64,000 bases of DNA from assembly GCF_039939195.1 (NCBI RefSeq), contig NZ_JBDUUH010000003.1:186001-250000 (forward strand), given 5' to 3'. The position numbers were made by a program, and so were the translations under genes. The notes under the pieces were generated by a model. That model was given only the letters and a program-made list of their open reading frames with translations, did no database searches and was not told where the DNA came from. Shown here one piece after another: positions 59,635 through 64,000 of this stretch (within the stretch, counting starts at the first letter, position 1; each line of letters begins with the position of its first letter). The stretch comes from Foliimonas ilicis. Lineage in GTDB: Bacteria; Pseudomonadota; Alphaproteobacteria; Rhizobiales; Rhizobiaceae.

Positions 59635-60419
59635 TGACTACGCTTCTGAAAGTTGAAAATGTAACTATGCGCTTCGGCGGCTTGGTTGCATTGAACGATG
59701 TGAGCTTTTCGATCGACAAAGGCGCGGTTCTGGCCGTCATTGGCCCGAACGGAGCAGGCAAATCGACGCTCTTCAACGTCGTGACCGGCGTCTACAAGCC
59801 GACATCGGGGCGCGTGACGTTTGATGGCACGGAAATCACCGGACGTCCATCCTACGAGGTGGTCGAGCGCGGTATTGCCCGGACGTTCCAGTCGTCGCGC
59901 CTGTTTTCCGATCTGAGCGTGCTCGACAACGTCATCATCGGAATGCACACGCGCACGAAAACCGGCGTTCTGACCGCACTGTTCTGCCCCGGCGCTTCGC
60001 GCCGCGAGATGAATGAATGCGTTCAGAAAGCCGAGTCCTTGCTGAAGCTTGGTTCCGGAGATCTCTACGAGCAGCGTTATCGCCCTGCCGGAACGCTGGC
60101 GCAGGCCGATCGCCGCAGGCTCGAAATCGCACGTGCGCTTGCCTCGCAGCCGAAATTGCTCCTGCTCGACGAACCATCCGTCGGCATGGATGAAACGGAA
60201 ACCGATGCGCTCATCTCCGACATCCAGCGTCTCAAGGCAGAAAACCCCGATCTGTCGGTCATTCTCATCGAGCACGATATGCGCGTCGTCGATGCGTTTC
60301 CGCAGCATGTAATGTGCATCGACTATGGAAGTCGTATCGCCGAGGGCGATTACGCCGCTGTGCGCGCCGATCCGCGCGTGCAGGAAGCCTATCTCGGAAA
60401 GGCCGCAGCCCATGCTTGA
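59634..60419 (+). CDS. branched-chain-type ABC ATPase (LivG-like), degenerate signature
   Basis: A 261-residue ATPase with GTG start. Walker A GPNGAGKST (37-45), Walker B LLLLDEPSVGMD with Glu180 and H-loop His214 (LIEHDM) are intact. The signature, normally LSYGQ or LAYGE in LivG, is LAQAD (155-159), losing the key glycine; the following RRRLEIARALA is normal and the frame is unbroken. The partner LivF-like protein has a good LSGGE but Gln in the H-loop, so one composite ATP site looks degenerate. It overlaps livF by eight bases. Confidence 0.9.
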   Translation: MTTLLKVENVTMRFGGLVALNDVSFSIDKGAVLAVIGPNGAGKSTLFNVVTGVYKPTSGRVTFDGTEITGRPSYEVVERGIARTFQSSRLFSDLSVLDNVIIGMHTRTKTGVLTALFCPGASRREMNECVQKAESLLKLGSGDLYEQRYRPAGTLAQADRRRLEIARALASQPKLLLLDEPSVGMDETETDALISDIQRLKAENPDLSVILIEHDMRVVDAFPQHVMCIDYGSRIAEGDYAAVRADPRVQEAYLGKAAAHA

Positions 60420-61113
60420 GCTGAAGGATGTCGATACCGCCTATGGCGCGGTGCCCATGCTGCGCAATGTGGTGATGAACGTTCAGGCAGGCGAACTCGT
60501 CTGCCTGCTCGGGCCCAATGGCGCGGGCAAGACGACGACCTTCATGACCGTGTGCGGCGTCGTGCGCGCGCAACGCGGCAAGGTCAGCGTCATGGGCAAG
60601 GACATAGGCGTATTAGGTACGGAAAATCTCGCCTCACTCGGCGTCGGCCTTGTGCCGGAAGGGCGACGTCTGTTTCCCGGGCTGACCGTTCTGGAGAATC
60701 TTCGCCTTGGCTATGATGCAGTATCGGGCCGCGGCCCGAATTTCGAGCCGCAACTCGACAAGATGTGCAATCTTTTTCCGCGCATCCGCGAGCGTTTGCG
60801 TCAGGTGGCGGGAACGCTGTCGGGCGGCGAGCAGGCGATGGTCGCACTGGCGCGTGCCCTGATAGGCGAGCCGAAACTGGTGGTTATGGACGAACCTTCG
60901 CTTGGTTTGTCACCGAAACTCATCGGCGAATATTTCGAGATCACGCAGGAAATCCACCGCCGCGGAACGACGATCCTGTTGATCGAGCAGAACGCCGAAA
61001 TGGGTCTCAGCATCGCTGATCGCGGTTACGTGCTGGTCAAGGGCAAGGTCGCGCAGGAAGGTCCGGCGAAGGAACTTTTGTCCTCGAAAGTGGCGAAGAG
61101 CCTTTATCTGTAG
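60412..61113 (+). CDS. branched-chain-type ABC ATPase (LivF-like)
   Basis: A 233-residue ATPase: Walker A GPNGAGKTT (34-42), signature LSGGE (136-140), Walker B LVVMDEPSLGLS with Glu161, and Gln193 in the H-loop (LLIEQNAEMGL), which is usual for LivF. The ATG at 60412 lies inside the end of the LivG-like gene; the upstream open frame is that gene in another frame. It closes the transporter operon. Confidence 0.9.
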   Translation: MLELKDVDTAYGAVPMLRNVVMNVQAGELVCLLGPNGAGKTTTFMTVCGVVRAQRGKVSVMGKDIGVLGTENLASLGVGLVPEGRRLFPGLTVLENLRLGYDAVSGRGPNFEPQLDKMCNLFPRIRERLRQVAGTLSGGEQAMVALARALIGEPKLVVMDEPSLGLSPKLIGEYFEITQEIHRRGTTILLIEQNAEMGLSIADRGYVLVKGKVAQEGPAKELLSSKVAKSLYL

Positions 61114-61435
61114 CGTTGCGATCCTGCGCGGGCAATCACATACGGCACGGCCACTCCGCCTCGATTTGCTCGGCACCTCTCCCCCTCAGAAGGGGAGAGG
61201 AAAGGCCATCCGCAAGGTTGGCACCCTTCCTCTCCCCCGTCGATCGGGGGAGAGGTGGCTCGGCGAATCCGAGACGGAGTGGGGGTCGAATTCCCAATAC
61301 CCCCCGGCATTTAGGGACAAGCTAACCGTTGCCACAAAAAATCGTAATTTTCGCGGCCCAACCCCTCCATTACATCAATAATCAGGCCGAAAATGCATCC
61401 GCAGACCTCTCGGATGGCCAGAAAGGGACGCAGAA
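61114..61435. other. intergenic region with palindromic repeat
   Basis: No gene is present. The first part holds the repeat at 61152-61281, which can also end transcription of the liv-like operon. The second part (61282-61435) is AT-richer (CACAAAAAATCGTAATTTT near 61335) and should contain the promoter of the flavin monooxygenase gene, which has an AAAGGGA ribosome site. Confidence 0.5.
61152..61281. repeat. 130-bp palindromic repeat with two internal hairpins
   Basis: The ends CACTCCGCCTCG and CGAGACGGAGTG are inverted copies, as are the inner GCACCTCTCCCC and GGGGAGAGGTGG parts. Inside, 61176-61200 (CCTCTCCCC / GGGGAGAGG) and 61229-61255 (CCTCTCCCCCG / CGGGGGAGAGG, 11-bp perfect stem) form two hairpins. 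It codes for nothing and resembles small mobile palindromic elements seen between genes in Hyphomicrobiales. Confidence 0.75.
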
Positions 61436-62710
61436 ATGTCAGTTGAGAAGATAGACACGCTTGTAGTTGGCGCTGGCCAGGCAGGGGTGGCTATGAGTGA
61501 GCATCTGGGCAAAAGCGGCGTTCCTTATCTCGTGCTCGAGCGGGACCGGATTGCCGAACGCTGGCGTTCGGGACGCTGGGACTCGCTGGTCGCGAATGGC
61601 CCCGCATGGCATGATCGTTTCCCGGGAATGGAGTTTCCGGGCGCTGCTCCAGACGCCTTTGTAGGCAAGGAGAGCGTTGCGGATTATTTCGTTGCCTATG
61701 CAGATAAGATTTCTGCCCCCATCCGCTGTGGCGTGGATGTAAAGGAAGTGCGCAGGAATGTCGGCCGTCCCGGCTTCCGTGTCGAAACCTCGGAAGGCGT
61801 GATCGAAGCCAGCAACATCGTTGCTGCCACCGGACCTTTCCAAAGCCCTATCATCCCACCCGTCGTGCCTGAAGATGCGGGCCTGATGCAGATCCATTCA
61901 AGCTCCTATCGCAATCCCGGTCAGTTGCCGGAAGGCGCGGTTCTGGTGGTCGGTGCGGGGTCTTCGGGCGTTCAGATCGCCGACGAACTTCTGCGCTCGG
62001 GCAAACGCGTTTACCTCTCGGTCGGCCCGCATGACCGTCCTCCGCGCGCCTATCGTGGCCGTGATTTCTGCTGGTGGCTGGGGGTTCTCGGCAAGTGGGA
62101 TGCCGCGACGCCGGGGCCTGGTACGGAGCATGTAACGATCGCGGTGAGCGGTGCGCGCGGCGGTGAGACGATCGATTTCCGTCGCCTTGCCGGGCAGGGG
62201 ATGATCCTTCTTGGCCGGACGGAAGATTATAAGAACGGTGTGTTGAATTTCGCACCCGATCTCATCGAGAATCTTGCGCGCGGCGATGCCAATTACATGT
62301 CGCTGCTGGATGAGGCCGATGCCTATGTTGTTCGCAACGGCATCGATCTTCCAGAGGAGCCCGATGCGCGCAAGATCGAACCGGACGCGCAATGCGTGAG
62401 CGATCCCATTCGTGATCTGAACCTGGCAGACGCTGGCATAAACTCCATCATCTGGGCGACGGGCTTCACGGTGGATTATAGCTGGCTGAAGGTTGACGTG
62501 TTCGACGAAAAGGGCCGCCCAAAACATCAGCGCGGCGTGTCGGCCGAGCCCGGAATTTATTTCCTTGGATTGCCGTGGCAGTCGCGGCGTGGGTCCGCCT
62601 TTATCTGGGGCGTCTGGCACGACGCCAAATATCTGGCGGACCATATCTCCACGCAGCGCAAATATCTTGAATATCATGAGTCCGCGAAGCAGCAGCTTCA
62701 GGAGGCTTGA
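61436..62710 (+). CDS. flavin-containing monooxygenase-like NAD(P)/FAD oxidoreductase
   Basis: A 424-residue two-dinucleotide-binding flavoprotein: FAD site TLVVGAGQAGVAMSEHL (residues 8-24), ERWRSGRWDSLVANGPAW, and NADPH site LVVGAGSSGVQIADELL (about residue 167). TGF-type end motif: IIWATGFTVDYSWL. It resembles the CzcO/YUCCA-like FMO group, which oxygenate N, S or carbonyl groups. It stands between the liv-like transporter and a RidA/DUF1028 pair and may begin breakdown of the imported compound (inference). Confidence 0.87.
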   Translation: MSVEKIDTLVVGAGQAGVAMSEHLGKSGVPYLVLERDRIAERWRSGRWDSLVANGPAWHDRFPGMEFPGAAPDAFVGKESVADYFVAYADKISAPIRCGVDVKEVRRNVGRPGFRVETSEGVIEASNIVAATGPFQSPIIPPVVPEDAGLMQIHSSSYRNPGQLPEGAVLVVGAGSSGVQIADELLRSGKRVYLSVGPHDRPPRAYRGRDFCWWLGVLGKWDAATPGPGTEHVTIAVSGARGGETIDFRRLAGQGMILLGRTEDYKNGVLNFAPDLIENLARGDANYMSLLDEADAYVVRNGIDLPEEPDARKIEPDAQCVSDPIRDLNLADAGINSIIWATGFTVDYSWLKVDVFDEKGRPKHQRGVSAEPGIYFLGLPWQSRRGSAFIWGVWHDAKYLADHISTQRKYLEYHESAKQQLQEA

Positions 62711-62902
62711 GGGTTAGGGGCGCGTCTGATTAGGCGCGTCCTTAGCAAGGCAAAGAAATACTATTCTTCAAAGTTTTTGAGCGCTGTGAAAACATTGCCG
62801 CAACATGCGGAGTGTGATTGCAGCGCTTTTTGCAGATGGACCCGTTGGGCAGCTATTGGCACAACGGATCCTAGATTTCGAGCCGACCCGATGGAGACCA
62901 GA

Positions 62903-63319
62903 ATGGCGCACGACCGAATTCGCAAATTCAATACGAAAGAGACGTATCCCGAGCAGAAGCTGGACAACGATCTTTGCCAAGCGGTCGTGACGCGGGGCGG
63001 CAAGACTGTCTATCTGCGCGGCCAGTGCCCGCAGGATCTGGATACGGCCAAGAACATCGAAAGCCACGACCCGGTCGAGCAGACCCACAAGGTCATGCAG
63101 AACATCAAGCAACTCATCGAAGAGTGCGGCGGCACCATGGAGCATCTCGTCAAGGTCGTCGTCTACATCACCGATGTACGCCACCGCGAGGCCGTCTATC
63201 GCACCATGGGCGAGTACATCAAGGGTGTGCATCCGGTATCGACGGGCCTCGTCGTTCAGGCGCTGGCCCGGCCCGATTGGCTGGTCGAAATCGACGGCAC
63301 CGCCGTCATCCCGGACTGA
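62903..63319 (+). CDS. RidA/YjgF/YER057c family protein
   Basis: A 138-residue member of the RidA superfamily: VYLRGQCPQDLDT, EQTHKVMQNIKQLIEECGGT, HLVKVVVYITDVRHREAVYR and VSTGLVVQALARPDWLVEID. The conserved Arg that marks true imine-hydrolysing RidA (usually in R-x-A near position 105) is not evident, so another branch is likely; several branches sit in catabolic operons for N-compounds. The ATG at 62903 is preferred, with another ATG four codons upstream. The DUF1028 gene follows by five bases. Confidence 0.85.
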   Translation: MAHDRIRKFNTKETYPEQKLDNDLCQAVVTRGGKTVYLRGQCPQDLDTAKNIESHDPVEQTHKVMQNIKQLIEECGGTMEHLVKVVVYITDVRHREAVYRTMGEYIKGVHPVSTGLVVQALARPDWLVEIDGTAVIPD

Positions 63320-63324
63320 GTCGC

Positions 63325-63996
63325 ATGACATTCTCCATCGTAGCACGCTGCAGCCAGACAGGTATGTTTGGCGTCGCAGTCTCGTCGTCATCGCCAGCCG
63401 TTGCAGCACGCTGCGCTTATGCGCAGGCTGGTGTCGGTGCCGTGGCAAGCCAGAACATCACCGACCCGACTTTGGGCACGCGGGGGCTGGAGCTTCTGGC
63501 GCGAGGCGCGTCTGCCGCGGAAGCCGTCGCGATCCTGAAACGTGCCGATTACAGCGAATATCGTCAGGTTCTGGCGGTTGATGCGACAGGAATGAGCGCG
63601 ATCCATTCGGGGCCGAAAGCGCTCGGTATCTGGTCCGAAGCGCGCGCGGAGAACGTTGCATGCGGCGGCAATCTTCTGGCCAATGACGGCATTCCGCAGG
63701 CCATGGTCGACGCGTTTCTGGCATCCGAAGGCCATCTCGGCGACCGCCTGATTGCAGTGATGCGCGCGGCTCTCAAGGCTGGCGGCGAGGCCGGTCCGGT
63801 TCGGTCCGCCGGTATGAAGCTGGTTCGTGACGTTTCATGGCCGGTCGCGGATTTGCGGTGCGACTGGACCGAGGAATGCCCGATCGAGCAGGTCGCGATG
63901 TTGTGGGAACTCTACAAGCCGCAGCTCGACGCCTATGTGACTCGCGCAATCAATCCATCGGATGCTCCGAGCTACGGCGTACCCGGCGACGAATAA
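63325..63996 (+). CDS. DUF1028 family protein
   Basis: A 223-residue protein of the DUF1028 family, related to Ntn-hydrolase folds: start MTFSIVARCSQTGMFGVAVS, GVGAVASQNITDPTLGTRGL, IHSGPKALGIWSEARAENVA and GGNLLANDGIPQAMVDAF. The function of the family is unsettled; a hydrolase role on small amides has been suggested by fold. It forms an apparent pair with RidA here. The stop lies four bases before the window end, so further operon genes cannot be seen. Confidence 0.87.
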   Translation: MTFSIVARCSQTGMFGVAVSSSSPAVAARCAYAQAGVGAVASQNITDPTLGTRGLELLARGASAAEAVAILKRADYSEYRQVLAVDATGMSAIHSGPKALGIWSEARAENVACGGNLLANDGIPQAMVDAFLASEGHLGDRLIAVMRAALKAGGEAGPVRSAGMKLVRDVSWPVADLRCDWTEECPIEQVAMLWELYKPQLDAYVTRAINPSDAPSYGVPGDE

Positions 63997-64000
63997 GGAC

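Noticed and set aside
1..64000. CRISPR arrays, prophage, insertion sequences, tRNA or rRNA genes
   Set aside because: No regularly spaced repeats, transposase or integrase frames, or recognisable RNA genes were seen on either strand.

Overview
The window reads as chromosome of a high-GC alphaproteobacterium of the Hyphomicrobiales, most likely the Brucella/Ochrobactrum group. This is inferred from gene content (NasST, HugZ, many TRAP and ABC uptake systems each with a private regulator), codon usage and short palindromic intergenic repeats. No rRNA, tRNA, phage, insertion sequence or CRISPR array was seen. Coding density is very high and many genes overlap by 1 to 14 bases. The window is transporter-dense: three complete TRAP systems and four ABC import systems, each tied to catabolic or salvage genes.

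Layout. 1-1279 (-): nitrate-responsive nasT and the start of nasS, cut by the window edge. 1280-2083: a gene-free stretch with a palindromic repeat. 2084-2839 (+): hugZ. 2857-11932 (-): one long operon of fused TRAP permease, TRAP binding protein, SDR, IclR regulator, SCP2-type thiolase, acyl-CoA synthetase, a second SDR and a tandem PPC-domain protein, apparently for uptake and CoA-dependent breakdown of an unknown carboxylate. 12266-15033 (-): dhaL and a SorC-regulator/DhaK fusion, divergent from 15196-21952 (+), a carbohydrate or polyol ABC importer with two unequal ATPases, a small membrane protein and a PfkB kinase. 21995-29264: a LacI regulator and TRAP permease (-) facing a TRAP binding protein, a VOC protein, a RuBisCO-like protein and a DUF1537 acid-sugar kinase (+). 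This is the best candidate for an undescribed pathway.

29248-30263 (-): GST and ArsR genes. 30483-35353 (+): a binding-protein-like gene without signal peptide, an SsuD-type monooxygenase and a third TRAP system. 35430-39568 (+): a TPP-riboswitch thiamine salvage operon (thiX, thiY, thiM, thiE, thiD) that lacks its ABC ATPase but keeps a nine-codon stub where that gene would start. 39670-42408: a GntR regulator, a class III aminotransferase and gluconokinase, with two divergent copies of one operator-like motif.

42393-50414 (-): an AraC regulator and a Cox-like molybdenum hydroxylase operon (SRPBCC, FAD, 2Fe-2S, a molybdopterin subunit split in two genes, MoxR ATPase, VWA protein) plus an amidohydrolase. 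50540-56123 (-): a spermidine/putrescine-type ABC importer with a GMC oxidoreductase. 56214-61113: a divergent branched-chain-type ABC importer (livK-like on -, livHMGF-like on +). 61152-61281: a 130-bp palindromic repeat. 61436-63996 (+): a flavin monooxygenase, a RidA protein and a DUF1028 protein.

The recurring design is uptake system, dedicated regulator and a few enzymes, typical of a soil or plant-associated organism that scavenges many minor carbon and nitrogen sources. Substrates are mostly inferred from families and remain open.
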